DNA of 64,000 nucleotides. It comes from Rheinheimera sp. A13L (GTDB lineage Bacteria > Pseudomonadota > Gammaproteobacteria > Enterobacterales > Alteromonadaceae). Positions 1 to 8,132 of this stretch are shown here, one piece after another. Each line of letters starts with the position of its first letter. Position 1 is the first letter of the stretch. The stretch is from the NCBI RefSeq assembly GCF_000217935.1, contig NZ_AFHI01000003.1, forward strand, positions 1 to 64,000, written 5' to 3'. The position numbers and the translations under genes are program-made. Under the pieces are notes generated by a model. The model was given only the letters and a program-made list of their open reading frames with translations, did not search any database and had not been told where the DNA came from.

Positions 1-35
1 TAGAAAACAGCGTTCTGGTTCTGTTGTCAAAAAGT

Positions 36-63
36 CCCTCACCTTGCGGTGGGGGATTTTTTT
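36..63 (+). terminator. rho-independent terminator of a gene upstream of the window
   Basis: An 8-bp stem (36-43 with 48-55, one G-T wobble) closes a 4-nt loop and is followed by a run of seven T at 57-63. This is the standard shape of an intrinsic terminator reading rightward, so a + strand gene probably ends just before the window. Confidence 0.7.
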
Positions 64-532
64 ATGCATGGCTAAAGAGGTTCGATAGAGAGATAAATGA
101 CCTAATGTACCTTCGAGATAATGAGCCAAAAAAGAAATGATATTTTTTCAGTCGTCAGAGCGATAACCTTTCCTGACTAGCCCCTAATTTTTGCCACCCT
201 TAGAATGAATTGAGTTCATGCCTCATTTGGTCTTGTGCTTTGCTTTGCTTTGGATGTAATCACGTTTTCGATGCGCGCGCTTACGTTGTGTCGAAGCCTC
301 TTTGGCGTGAACTGAAGCCCCACAGGGCAGTAAAAACGAAGCACTCTTTTCTTGTTCACGTAGATCACCCCTCAAGCTTCAACTGACGTGGAGACGTTTG
401 TCGCTATATCGCACTAGCGCTCTGGCGATCGTCACGATTTTCTGGGAAAGGTTTCCCGGGGCTTTAAGCGCCGGCCCATTGACTCCTGAAATAAATTATT
501 TTGTATCACCTGATAAATTTTGAGCTATATCT
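64..532. other. non-coding or decayed stretch before the fimbrial genes
   Basis: No convincing gene is visible in this stretch of about 470 bases. A short open frame without a clear start runs on the - strand over roughly 227-381; its lysine/arginine-rich end could be the tail of a decayed gene, but I do not recognise it. Three copies of the pentanucleotide GCTTT lie at 237-251. From about 480 on the sequence becomes clearly AT-rich, as in the fimbrial genes that follow. Confidence 0.4.
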
Positions 533-664
533 ATGGTAAAGGAGGTTAAAAAATATGGCGGGTTAAATCAAGAAAAAATAAAAAGCAACGTTATTAATAA
601 GAAGGATTCTGCGGATGCTGTAAATAGGTACATCTGTGATATTGAAAAGTTTATTTTCCGGTAA
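533..664 (+). CDS. possible 43-residue small ORF just upstream of the pilin
   Basis: ATG at 533 opens a 43-codon frame closed by TAA at 662-664, 16 bases before the pilin start. The product is lysine-rich and charged with no membrane segment or recognisable domain. No good Shine-Dalgarno sequence precedes it. It could be a small leader, the remnant of a truncated regulator, or chance; I list it because it ends next to the pilin ribosome binding site. Confidence 0.2.
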   Translation: MVKEVKKYGGLNQEKIKSNVINKKDSADAVNRYICDIEKFIFR

Positions 665-680
665 ATGGGGAGTTCTTATC

Positions 681-1157
681 ATGAAATACTTTATATCTGT
701 TGCCGTGTTTTTTTTGAATGTTGCACCTGTTTTAGCAGGAGATAATCGTTCGGTTTCGATTATAGCTGAGGTGCCATCTCAATCATTTTATGTTGTGGAG
801 CAGAGTGGCTCCACTATTTTTTCTGGTAACCAACGAATGCATTACGACACAGGTGTTAGTAATTTTTCTGAAGTTGGGGGGGAAATTATTATTGGAGCGT
901 CAGCAGGAACTATTTCTGCAATGCTCTTGGGGACTCAGGCTTTAACCGGGCATTATTCAGCGAACCAAATACCATTAGAGGTGCATATAGATTCTTTGCT
1001 ATTAACTGCCTCAAGTCAGCAGATTGCAAATGAAATGGAAGCTGCAGCGAGTAAAGTTGTTAAATTAACGATCAATGCAAAAACCAGCGATTCTGTAGTC
1101 GCTGATTATTATTCAGCCAGTTTAAATATTTTGTTCGAGAATTCGGCTGATCTTTGA
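681..1157 (+). CDS. CS1/CFA-I-type fimbrial pilin subunit
   Basis: Encodes a 158-residue secreted pilin of the CS1 (alternate chaperone-usher, alpha-fimbriae) family, the repeating subunit of a surface fibre. The start at 681 is chosen because GGGGAG lies at 667-672 and the product then opens with a typical signal peptide (MKYFISV... ending near ALAG). A longer in-frame start at 636 would spoil that signal. The mature protein has no cysteine, as is usual for CS1-family major subunits, and has the beta-strand-rich pattern ending in hydrophobic SLNILFEN. It resembles the second pilin at 7542-8030 in length and in the segment before LLLTA/LLTT. Usher and adhesin genes follow on the same strand. 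A hairpin directly downstream suggests that the pilin message is separated from, or more abundant than, that of the usher. Confidence 0.75.
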   Translation: MKYFISVAVFFLNVAPVLAGDNRSVSIIAEVPSQSFYVVEQSGSTIFSGNQRMHYDTGVSNFSEVGGEIIIGASAGTISAMLLGTQALTGHYSANQIPLEVHIDSLLLTASSQQIANEMEAAASKVVKLTINAKTSDSVVADYYSASLNILFENSADL

Positions 1158-1175
1158 CCCTGACTTTTCATAATA

Positions 1176-1214
1176 AAAACTCCCTGGTGCTCTTTAGTAG
1201 TCCTGGGGAGTTTT
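1176..1214 (+). terminator. hairpin between pilin and usher genes, possible partial terminator
   Basis: AAAACTCCC (1176-1184) pairs with GGGAGTTTT (1206-1214). The right arm itself ends in four T, so it can act as an intrinsic terminator or attenuator, or protect the 3' end of the pilin message. Such intercistronic hairpins are common after major pilin genes. Confidence 0.5.
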
Positions 1215-1484
1215 GTACATCCCTAAATCAACCTGAACTCGGGATAATGAGTGTCGAATACTCTATATTTAACAAAAAAATCAAATAGATAAGCCAATTT
1301 ATTGAACCAGCGTAAGTCATTACTCACTGAATGCGCAGATTTTTGCGCATATCAAGGCGCTTTGTCTAACTGTCCAACTGTCTAACGTCCACCCAACCTC
1401 ACATATTTCGGATTAGTCTGATGTTGTCATTCGCCCCGACTCCTTAAAATGAATTAAATCCTAATCAGTTGAGGCTCGGCTCTT
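1215..1484. promoter_or_regulatory. pilin-usher intergenic region
   Basis: With the preceding hairpin this makes a 327-base gap between pilin stop and usher start, longer than needed for a simple operon. It contains a second perfect 7-bp inverted repeat (ATGCGCA 1331-1337, TGCGCAT 1344-1350) and repeated GTCTAAC/GTCCAAC words near 1373-1387. GAGG at 1471-1474 is the only candidate ribosome binding site for the usher. A separate usher promoter is plausible but I cannot point to clear -35/-10 boxes. Confidence 0.35.
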
Positions 1485-3941
1485 ATGGCACGTTTACTTA
1501 AATTAAAGCGTCTTAGCATTATAGTTATGGCTTTATGTCATGTATCAGCTTTTGCCGGATCGCAACTGAGTCAACCCAGCCTTTTATCTCAGGCTAAGGA
1601 ATTGCCAGCAGATTTTGTTTCTTATTTATTTGATGCTCCCCTTTTTGTCCGGGTCGAATTAAATGATCAGTATCTGGGCGATGCTATGGTAATGCTGAAT
1701 CGGAAAGAGCAAGTTCAGTTATTAAGGTTTACAGAAGCTCACAGCAGTAAATATTCAGAGCAGGACCGTACCGCGTGGGCAGATAGTTTACAGAACTTTA
1801 CTAACCTGGGTAAATGCACCACTAAATGCCCAAATAATATATTAGCCTTATATTACAATTTAAATGAATCTAAACTAAGCATTCTTACCGCCGATGCAGA
1901 ACAAAACACTGTAGGGCGCCACTACCAATTGCCTGAAAATGGTAGTAAAGGATTAATGCTGGAAAATCGTTTGAATGTAACTGCTGCAGAACACCAACAA
2001 GCTAACGTGAATTATAATTTTAATGCAACAGCCAGTCGCGGTTTATGGTCATACCATGCAGGTGGGCAGTTTGTAAAAAGTGATTTCGCCGAAGAAAAAA
2101 ATATGTACGGCATTGACCAGTTGTATGGACAGACTGAATTTGAGGATAACTTTGTTCGTGTTGGGTATTTTTATAATGGCACAGAGGGTCTTAGTTTAAG
2201 ACCTCAGCGACTTGGAAATAACACTATGTTGGGTGCTATGTATAGCTCTTCCGATGCGTTGGTGAGAGTGGAAAATACACCAAGTAGCACACCTATTTAC
2301 GTTACGGCGAACAAGCAGGCTTCAGTTGAGCTATACAAAAATGGTGCATTAATTCATAGTCAGCAAGTTCCATCAGGTTTGCAGACTGTTGATACGCGTC
2401 AGTTACCGACAGGTATTTACCCTGTTTTAGTTCGATTAATTGAAGACGGTCAGGTAATTTCTGAAACGGAAGAGATGGTTTATAAACCGACCTCCTGGCG
2501 CGACCCATCGCAAAAGCTCAGGTACAGCTTTTTTGCCGGTCAGGAAAGTAATTTTTTATCGGGAACTACAAATAATGCTGATGAACGTTTCACTTTGGGG
2601 GCAGCTGTAAACTATTTATTGAAGCCTCAGTTGGTTGGTGGTGCTTCAATACAAACCAGAGGCTCAGAGCTGGAAATGGGCGCTTCCTTTGATTGGACTT
2701 TATTCGATCAGACCAGAATGTTAACAAATGTTTTGCATTCAACAGAGTTTGGCATGGCAGCCGATATGCAGCTGATGCATCCTCTTAATTTTGGTTATGT
2801 TGTTTTGGGGCACAGATACAGTAAAAAAGATTTAAGTGAAGCCTTAACTGAGCAAGCCCAGCACATCAGCAGCTTAAGTTTAAGTTACCGCTTGACGAGA
2901 GATCAAAATATGATGATGCGGGTCAGTCGCCAAAATAATCAGGGAACGGCTTATGATATCAGCTGGCGTTACAACTCGTCTGTATTAAATGCTCCGGCCG
3001 TCTGGAGCCTGAGTGCATTTAATCGTCCGGGGAACAAGGGGACAAAATTTGAGCGTCAGCAAGGTATAGAGCTTGGAGTAAACATCAGATTTGGTGATTC
3101 ATCGCAAGATCGAAACCGTTACAATGCAGCCATAGGTAGCCGCACTTCAACAAGTGGTAAAAAAGAACAGGTGTTGGATTTGGGCTGGCAGGGAACATAC
3201 TCTGATTCAATCATCAAACAGCTGAGTGCGAATGCGTCAGTAAATTCATCAGGAGTAGGGCTTAGTGGCGCTGGGTCTGTAGATAACGATGTGGTGCAAG
3301 CCGATATGTTTATCAATACTGCCGCTGGTTCTGGTTCGCTTAGTGGTGGGTTAAATTTACAAAATAGTGTTGTGCTGGGAACCGAAGGTGCAGTTGCCAG
3401 TAGCGCGTCATTGTTCAATGGTGCTGCTTTGACCGTAGACTTGATCAGTGATGCTCCTGATGTGCCAGTGATGGCCTATGACTCAAATGGTGGTCAGTAT
3501 CAGCTAAAACCTGGGAAAAACCTGGTACCTGTCACGGCGTTTAAGCCAGGTACTGTAAGTTTTGATTTGGCACAAGGACGCACGGATAATATCAGCTTAT
3601 CAAAAAGCAGCCAGAGTTATCAGTTAAACAAAGGCGGTGTAGAGCATGTTCAGTTGTATGTTCATAAAACCGTGACCGTATTGGGACGTTTGCTGGATGC
3701 ACTGGGTAAACCTTTAGGCGGCAGTCATGTTATTAACCATGCCAGTCGAACAGTAACAGAACATAGTGGGTTTTTTAGTGTAGAGATGCGGGAAGCCACA
3801 CCTACTTTAAAAGTGGTGTACCAGGGTGAAGAACTCTGTGACATTGAACTGAATACCTCGCATACCACTCGTCAGGATAATGTGGTAATGGTGGGCGATG
3901 TTCAATGCGGCGTGGCTGTTGCTAACAAAGAGACTGAATAA
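1485..3941 (+). CDS. CS1-type fimbrial outer membrane usher (CfaC/CooC/TcfC-like)
   Basis: An 818-residue outer membrane usher that would receive chaperone-subunit complexes and translocate the growing fibre. It starts with a signal peptide (MARLLKLKRL... through SAFAG), then a periplasmic N-terminal domain with a close cysteine pair (CTTKC near residue 110). A long beta-barrel region follows (Tyr/Phe/Asn-rich alternating strands, about residues 160-620), with a plug-like insert around residues 265-335. The C-terminal part after about residue 660 looks like small beta-sandwich domains. Length and lack of the classical FimD N-terminus fit the alternate (CS1) usher family rather than type 1/P-pilus ushers. 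It lies between pilin and tip adhesin, the expected order. Confidence 0.85.
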   Translation: MARLLKLKRLSIIVMALCHVSAFAGSQLSQPSLLSQAKELPADFVSYLFDAPLFVRVELNDQYLGDAMVMLNRKEQVQLLRFTEAHSSKYSEQDRTAWADSLQNFTNLGKCTTKCPNNILALYYNLNESKLSILTADAEQNTVGRHYQLPENGSKGLMLENRLNVTAAEHQQANVNYNFNATASRGLWSYHAGGQFVKSDFAEEKNMYGIDQLYGQTEFEDNFVRVGYFYNGTEGLSLRPQRLGNNTMLGAMYSSSDALVRVENTPSSTPIYVTANKQASVELYKNGALIHSQQVPSGLQTVDTRQLPTGIYPVLVRLIEDGQVISETEEMVYKPTSWRDPSQKLRYSFFAGQESNFLSGTTNNADERFTLGAAVNYLLKPQLVGGASIQTRGSELEMGASFDWTLFDQTRMLTNVLHSTEFGMAADMQLMHPLNFGYVVLGHRYSKKDLSEALTEQAQHISSLSLSYRLTRDQNMMMRVSRQNNQGTAYDISWRYNSSVLNAPAVWSLSAFNRPGNKGTKFERQQGIELGVNIRFGDSSQDRNRYNAAIGSRTSTSGKKEQVLDLGWQGTYSDSIIKQLSANASVNSSGVGLSGAGSVDNDVVQADMFINTAAGSGSLSGGLNLQNSVVLGTEGAVASSASLFNGAALTVDLISDAPDVPVMAYDSNGGQYQLKPGKNLVPVTAFKPGTVSFDLAQGRTDNISLSKSSQSYQLNKGGVEHVQLYVHKTVTVLGRLLDALGKPLGGSHVINHASRTVTEHSGFFSVEMREATPTLKVVYQGEELCDIELNTSHTTRQDNVVMVGDVQCGVAVANKETE

Positions 3942-3976
3942 TAAATCGTGAACAAAACCAGGTTTCAAAAACGCAT

Positions 3977-3991
3977 GTTGTGTTGTGTTGT
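3977..3991 (+). repeat. short pentanucleotide repeat (GTTGT)3
   Basis: Three tandem GTTGT units lie in the 144-base gap between usher and adhesin genes. The tract is short, but a second and much longer pentanucleotide tract lies at 5415-5449 in the same cluster. Confidence 0.45.
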
Positions 3992-4085
3992 GAGTATTGT
4001 GAGTATGGTCAGGCATACAGTGAAGCAGAAAAAAGTTCTGCTCTGTTTAAACTCGCTGTTAAGTAATTGATTTACGGAGTTAGTA

Positions 4086-5309
4086 ATGCAACAGATAAAA
4101 AAAATAGCTCAAGCAAACGTAGCTCTGCTTTGTTTGTTAAGCACGATGACAGCAACAGCCTATGAGGTTAGTGTAAAAGCTGAATATCGTACAGTAAAAG
4201 GTGTCAATCAGGCAGAATTTACCGACACAACCAGTTGCGGCACCAATTACTGGTGTAGTTATATGGGACAAAGGAGAACCGTCATTATGAATGCCACGGG
4301 GTCAGTGCTTACAATAACTGTGCCCTCAACAGATCCCCGGCAAAATCTGTACTATAAGGTTCCTGGCAGTAGAACAGTGAATATGACTAATGCAAAAGGG
4401 CAAACACATATATTAACTTTTAATTTTAGTGCAATTGGTGGGGTGTACAGACGGACAGAATCAAATGGCACTATGCCAGGTTTACACGAGTTAACAGGAA
4501 ACATTTCTCCTGATAATGCTGGCTCTAGCTGCGAGCGTCGCTGGGCACACGGGGGAAGCGCTGATACTGGGTTTGCCTGGAATATTATGCCTGCCTTTCA
4601 ATCCACAGGAACAACCTGCCATAAAATGTTTAATAAATCTTCCCGCCTTGGTACCTGGGAATACGGGATAAATCTCTTCTTTCTAGCGTATGCACTCGAT
4701 ACGCCAAACCCTTTAGCGATGGAGAGTGGTGTATATACCGGCAACCTTACTTTTTCAGTTGGGCCAGGAGGCGAGATCGATTTTGGCGATAATGTTACTA
4801 CTACGTCTAATCAAATGACAGTTAACTTTGAATTGAATGTAATGCACGATTTTATCTTTCAGTTTCCGGCTGCCGAAAGTATTGCTGTGTTAGAGCCAGC
4901 CGGGGGGTGGGCCAGTTACAATGGCGCAAACCCGGGCTCAATAAATAAAGATATCCCATTTAGAGTAACAAACTCCGGGCCTTTTACTATGTATCTTGCA
5001 TGCGAACATGATTTAAATGTTGGTTGCGGTGTTAAGGCGGCTTCAGGCCGCACAGTGCGGCTGAATACTTCGATTACTCTGCCTGGCGCAATTCGGCTTG
5101 GTAATGGTTCACCAGTGAACCGGGTGCCATTACCTGTAGGACGTTTAATGCGTAAAGCCTTTACGCCGGTCTTTGCGGTAAGTAATCAGCAAGGGCTGTT
5201 GCATTTTGATATTACGAATCCGGCTTTAGAGGGAATGTTAAAAGATACTCCCGGAGAAAGGTATGAGGGGGATGTAACCCTAATGATTGAATCTGAGCTT
5301 TTTGAATAA
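4086..5309 (+). CDS. CS1-type minor subunit / tip adhesin (CfaE-like)
   Basis: A 407-residue secreted protein in the position of the tip adhesin of CS1-family fimbriae, immediately downstream of the usher. A signal peptide ends near ATAYE. The length matches the two-domain tip adhesins (N-terminal receptor-binding domain, C-terminal pilin-like domain). Several cysteines occur in the N-terminal half (TSCGTNYWC near residues 50-58, SSCERRW and TTCHKMF further on), plus a pair in the C-terminal half (CEHDLNVGC), consistent with disulphide-stabilised beta domains. GGAG is 7-8 bases before the ATG. I infer the adhesin role from position, length and layout; the receptor cannot be guessed. Confidence 0.7.
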   Translation: MQQIKKIAQANVALLCLLSTMTATAYEVSVKAEYRTVKGVNQAEFTDTTSCGTNYWCSYMGQRRTVIMNATGSVLTITVPSTDPRQNLYYKVPGSRTVNMTNAKGQTHILTFNFSAIGGVYRRTESNGTMPGLHELTGNISPDNAGSSCERRWAHGGSADTGFAWNIMPAFQSTGTTCHKMFNKSSRLGTWEYGINLFFLAYALDTPNPLAMESGVYTGNLTFSVGPGGEIDFGDNVTTTSNQMTVNFELNVMHDFIFQFPAAESIAVLEPAGGWASYNGANPGSINKDIPFRVTNSGPFTMYLACEHDLNVGCGVKAASGRTVRLNTSITLPGAIRLGNGSPVNRVPLPVGRLMRKAFTPVFAVSNQQGLLHFDITNPALEGMLKDTPGERYEGDVTLMIESELFE

Positions 5310-5464
5310 ATAAGCATGTAAAAAACGGAATATTCCTATAGTACGCAGCGCTTCCGTTATTTAAATTAACAATTAATTACTTGTGCTTTGTCAAAACTAA
5401 TGATTTTTCGTTTTGAAGTGAAGTGAAGTGAAGTGAAGTGAAGTGAAGTGAAAAGGAGCAGTAC
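5310..5464 (+). promoter_or_regulatory. leader region of the fimbrial regulator
   Basis: The 155-base gap contains an AACGGAA ... TTCCGTT inverted repeat shortly after the adhesin stop, then an AT-rich stretch, then the (GAAGT)7 tract. The strong Shine-Dalgarno AAGGAG at 5453-5458 is 6 bases before the GTG start at 5465. The pentanucleotide tract abuts the ribosome binding site, so a change in copy number would alter promoter-to-gene spacing or the 5' UTR. Confidence 0.5.
5415..5449 (+). repeat. simple sequence repeat (GAAGT)7
   Basis: Seven perfect tandem copies of GAAGT occupy exactly 35 bases, followed by a partial eighth (GAA). Tracts of this kind are prone to slipped-strand mispairing. 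It lies outside any coding frame, directly upstream of the regulator's ribosome binding site. Confidence 0.9.
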
Positions 5465-5851
5465 GTGATAAATTACGAAGAATTCTGGCTCGACGTGAAC
5501 CAGACGAAGTTAAAATGCAAAAATAATTATTTAATTTTAGATTGCTGGCAAAATCAGTTATATATTGCAGGAAAGTATCTGAGATTAAATGAAATACAAA
5601 AGCGATTATTTGCTTGTTTGCTGAAAAATGTAACGCGCAAATCCGACCTTTTTAATTATCTGTGGTTTGATTGTCCGCAGCAGAACCCCAGTAATAGCTA
5701 CCATCAGCTGCTGCATCAAATTAGAGGGTTATGTCGGGACAACAATTTACCATGTTTGCTGCTGACATTCCCCGCTTATGGAGTGCGACTGGATATTGAA
5801 GCGGTTGAAAGTATAGCTGTTCGTAGTGAGACCGGCGGAAAAGTAGCATAA
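5465..5851 (+). CDS. stand-alone winged-helix transcriptional regulator of the fimbrial locus
   Basis: A 128-residue protein starting with GTG behind a strong AAGGAG. Residues about 35-110 fit the OmpR/ToxR-type winged-helix pattern: an LxLNEIQKRLF helix, a second helix with LFNYLWF, a recognition helix around SYHQLLHQIRGL, and the C-terminal hairpin ending in FPAYGVRLD, where this family usually has T..GYRL. There is no receiver domain and no membrane segment, so it is neither a classical response regulator nor a full ToxR/CadC protein. Its position after the adhesin suggests that it controls the fimbrial genes; that role is inference. Unusual cysteine content (six) is worth noting. Confidence 0.65.
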   Translation: MINYEEFWLDVNQTKLKCKNNYLILDCWQNQLYIAGKYLRLNEIQKRLFACLLKNVTRKSDLFNYLWFDCPQQNPSNSYHQLLHQIRGLCRDNNLPCLLLTFPAYGVRLDIEAVESIAVRSETGGKVA

Positions 5852-6104
5852 AAACGGACCGGATATGCAAAGTCTTGAGAGAGCCCATGTCGCTCTGCTT
5901 AGCTGTCATTTTCGGAGCGCAAAGTTCAGGGGGGCAATGTTATTCATAACTGAGATGGACACGGACGTTTCTGTTTTTCTGCGGCTTAAAAACTTGTTGT
6001 GGCTATCACATGAGTTTTTATCGTCTTGCCCAGATCTACAAGGTAAAAAAAGTGAGGACCCATTCTTTAAAGTCTGAGCTGAATTCTCAGTCAAAATTTA
6101 AAAA
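5852..6104. other. intergenic stretch before the insertion-sequence scar
   Basis: No gene is supported here. Short open frames on both strands overlap one another and have no ribosome binding sites or recognisable products. It ends at the probable left tip of an IS66-type remnant. Confidence 0.4.
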
Positions 6105-6432
6105 GTAAGCGTAACTCGAACCCCGCATTCCAGCTTTAGCTAAACCACCATACCCTGTGTGCATCATTCACCAATCAGGGTTTCCTATGCTTCGCAGAAC
6201 CTCCGAACAATGGCAGACGCTGTTTGACCAGCACAAAGCCAGCGGTTTAACTCAGACCGAATTTGCACAGCAGGGCATCGACCCAAGTTACTTCAGCCTG
6301 CGCAAGCGGAAGTTGCTTGCCTGGCAACAGGCGACAACGACGGCTTTGTTGAGCAACACCTTATGGCATAGTGTTTTGCCAACCGCTGTTGCTCAGAAAG
6401 CGGGATATTGAACTGCACCTGCCGGCTGGGGA
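6105..6432 (+). pseudogene. IS66-family TnpA remnant with probable left end
   Basis: From GTAAGCGTAACTCG at 6105, which looks like an IS66-family terminal repeat, the sequence leads to an ATG at 6187. The product starts MLRRTSEQWQ and continues through SGLTQTEF and YFSLRKRKL, a clear IS66 TnpA (accessory protein) N-terminus. The frame is then shifted: the family's downstream IELHLPAG motif is still readable in another frame at about 6405-6432, where the homology stops abruptly and an IS3-type gene begins. No IS66 TnpB or TnpC follows. Non-functional remnant. Confidence 0.65.
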
Positions 6433-6433
6433 T

Positions 6434-7530
6434 CATGGCAATCGTTAAACAAGCGGAAGCTGGCACGCCGGTCCCAGAATTATGTCGTGAGCATGGTATG
6501 AACTCAGCGACTTTTTACAAATGGCGAGCCAAATTTGGCGGCATGGATGCATCGTTGATGGCTCGTCTAAAAGAGCTTAAAGCTGAAAATGCCCGTTTGT
6601 GATGTATGCCGAAGAGCGGCTAAAGGCCGATGTCATTCAGGAGGTCATGGCAAAAAAGTGGTAAAGCCGTCGTAGCTCAAAGCGATGGCACAGTAGGCTG
6701 TTGTAAATCGAAAAATAAGTATCCGTTTAGCTTTCGCAACCTTTTGTATCAGCGAAACCTGTTATCGCTATCCGTGTGTCAATAACGACGAGAATGCAGA
6801 TATTGCAGACTTTCTTGTTGAATTAACTGAAAAAGGATCAGATTTGGTCTTTGGCCAGTGTTTTAGTTACTTACGCAACGTAAAAGGTTTTGGTTGGAAC
6901 CACAAGGATGTTTATGCGAATTTACTGTGAATTAGCGTTAAATCTGCGAATAAAACCACGCCGAAGGTTAAAGCGAAATGCACCAGAGCTGCTGAAAGAG
7001 CCAAACAAACCCGATTAGCTTTGGTCGATAGATTTTATGCATAACCAGCTATCAGGTGGAAGAAGCCAACCGACTGTTCAGCGTGATTGATGGCTTTAAA
7101 TGTGAAGGGCTCGCGATTGAAGCTGGTTTTTCCTTGCCAACAATGCGGGTGATCCGCCCCCTAAATTAGCTACTTGAAGGGCAAATAAACCTAATGGCTA
7201 TCCATTGTGACAATGGACCTGAGTTTATTAGTCACGAATTTACGGAATGGGCGTGAAAAAGCATGAGATCAAGATTGATTACATTCAACCTGGCAAGCTG
7301 CAGCAAAATGCGTACATCGAACGACACAACAAGGCGAACAGGTATACGAACAGGCACAGCTGGGTAAGCAAACATATTTATTTGACAGGCTTAAAGAAGT
7401 TCAGGACTATGCCACCAAATAGTTATGGTTTTACAATCATGAACGGCCACATAAAGCCAATGACGGAAAGCCACCATTGATGGCTGCATAAACTCTACTT
7501 TTAACTTCGGTTAAAAATGGGAGCATTACC
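6434..7530 (+). mobile_element. decayed IS3-family insertion sequence (orfA/orfB remnants)
   Basis: OrfA is readable from about 6434 (IMAIVKQAEAGTPV, then HGMNSATFYKW, a helix-turn-helix) to 6600. There a small deletion breaks the frame; the rest of OrfA (YAEERLKADVIQEVMAKKW) continues in another frame to about 6660. OrfB survives as frame-shifted pieces with the three acidic DDE-region motifs still visible: SIDFMH near 7035, HCDNGPEF near 7205-7230 and QNAYIERHN near 7305-7330. Many stops and frameshifts make it inactive. The right end is uncertain; GGGAGCATTACC near 7518-7529 is a candidate. It joins the IS66 remnant without a gap, so one element probably inserted into or recombined with the other. 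Confidence 0.75.
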
Positions 7531-7541
7531 GATAGGTAAGC

Positions 7542-8030
7542 TTATGGCGACAAAATGTCGAAAACTATATTAACCTGGCCTAAATAAGTTCCAGGTTGAT
7601 ATTGGGTACCGCTTGGTGCTGGCCGGACACTAATGTGTACTGGAACCAGTCGTCCCGCATGACTGTCCTGACTGTTAAGTATTTGTTGAGCTGTTGTAGT
7701 TAAAAGCACGGAATTTATGTATACGTTCAAAGGTATGCTGTCATTTATACCTACCAGTTCAGCTTCATTATAAAGTCTGGCCGTAACAGGTCCCAAACTG
7801 CTTTCAATATAAAGCTGCTGTCGAATAGCTGAAGGTCTATTACTAACCATATCCCAGCGCATAGTTTGTGTTTCGTACAGCCAGTTGTTTCCCGTTGGGG
7901 GTCTTACAATAAAGTTGGGATTAGGTAGCTCTACTATAACTTTTACTTTGTGCTCAAGAATGTCGCTCGCTGATAAAATATGGGAAGTCGATAATAATAA
8001 AAAAGCTATTATTGAATGTATTTTAATCAT
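7542..8030 (-). CDS. second CS1/CFA-I-type fimbrial pilin subunit
   Basis: A 162-residue secreted pilin with a signal peptide (MIKIHSIIAFLLLSTS... to about residue 20) and a cysteine-free mature part, as in CS1-family major pilins. Shared features with the + strand pilin at 681-1157 include the IIVELP/IIAEVP start of the mature chain, the PLNVYINSVLLTTTAQQI versus PLEVHIDSLLLTASSQQI block, and the hydrophobic C-terminal strand (VNIVFDI versus LNILFEN). It lies downstream of the chaperone on the - strand, the usual chaperone-pilin order of this family, and is separated from it by a strong hairpin. It could be the original major subunit and the + strand gene a duplicate, or the reverse. Confidence 0.75.
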   Translation of the reverse strand: MIKIHSIIAFLLLSTSHILSASDILEHKVKVIVELPNPNFIVRPPTGNNWLYETQTMRWDMVSNRPSAIRQQLYIESSLGPVTARLYNEAELVGINDSIPLNVYINSVLLTTTAQQILNSQDSHAGRLVPVHISVRPAPSGTQYQPGTYLGQVNIVFDILSP

Positions 8031-8082
8031 GACTTTAACTCTCTAAAATTTGACAATGCGATTGATAGGGTGTTGTAGAAAA

Positions 8083-8124
8083 CTTCAGCATATAAAACCA
8101 GTTGAGTGGTTTTATATGCTGAAG
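8083..8124 (-). promoter_or_regulatory. 18-bp perfect inverted repeat between chaperone and pilin genes
   Basis: The arms at 8083-8100 and 8107-8124 are perfectly complementary over 18 bp around a 6-base loop. The hairpin lies between the chaperone stop (8133) and the pilin start (8030). Read on the - strand it is followed by TTTT then C, a weak T-run, so it could be an attenuator, an mRNA-processing or stabilising element setting the chaperone:pilin ratio, or both. Confidence 0.7.
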
Positions 8125-8132
8125 GCCTTCCA

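Noticed and set aside
5865-6094. Overlapping short frames on both strands between regulator and IS scar
   Set aside because: They mirror one another, have no Shine-Dalgarno sequence and no recognisable product.
7247-7480. Independent small gene
   Set aside because: It is a fragment of the IS3 OrfB (contains the QNAYIERHN block), not a separate gene.
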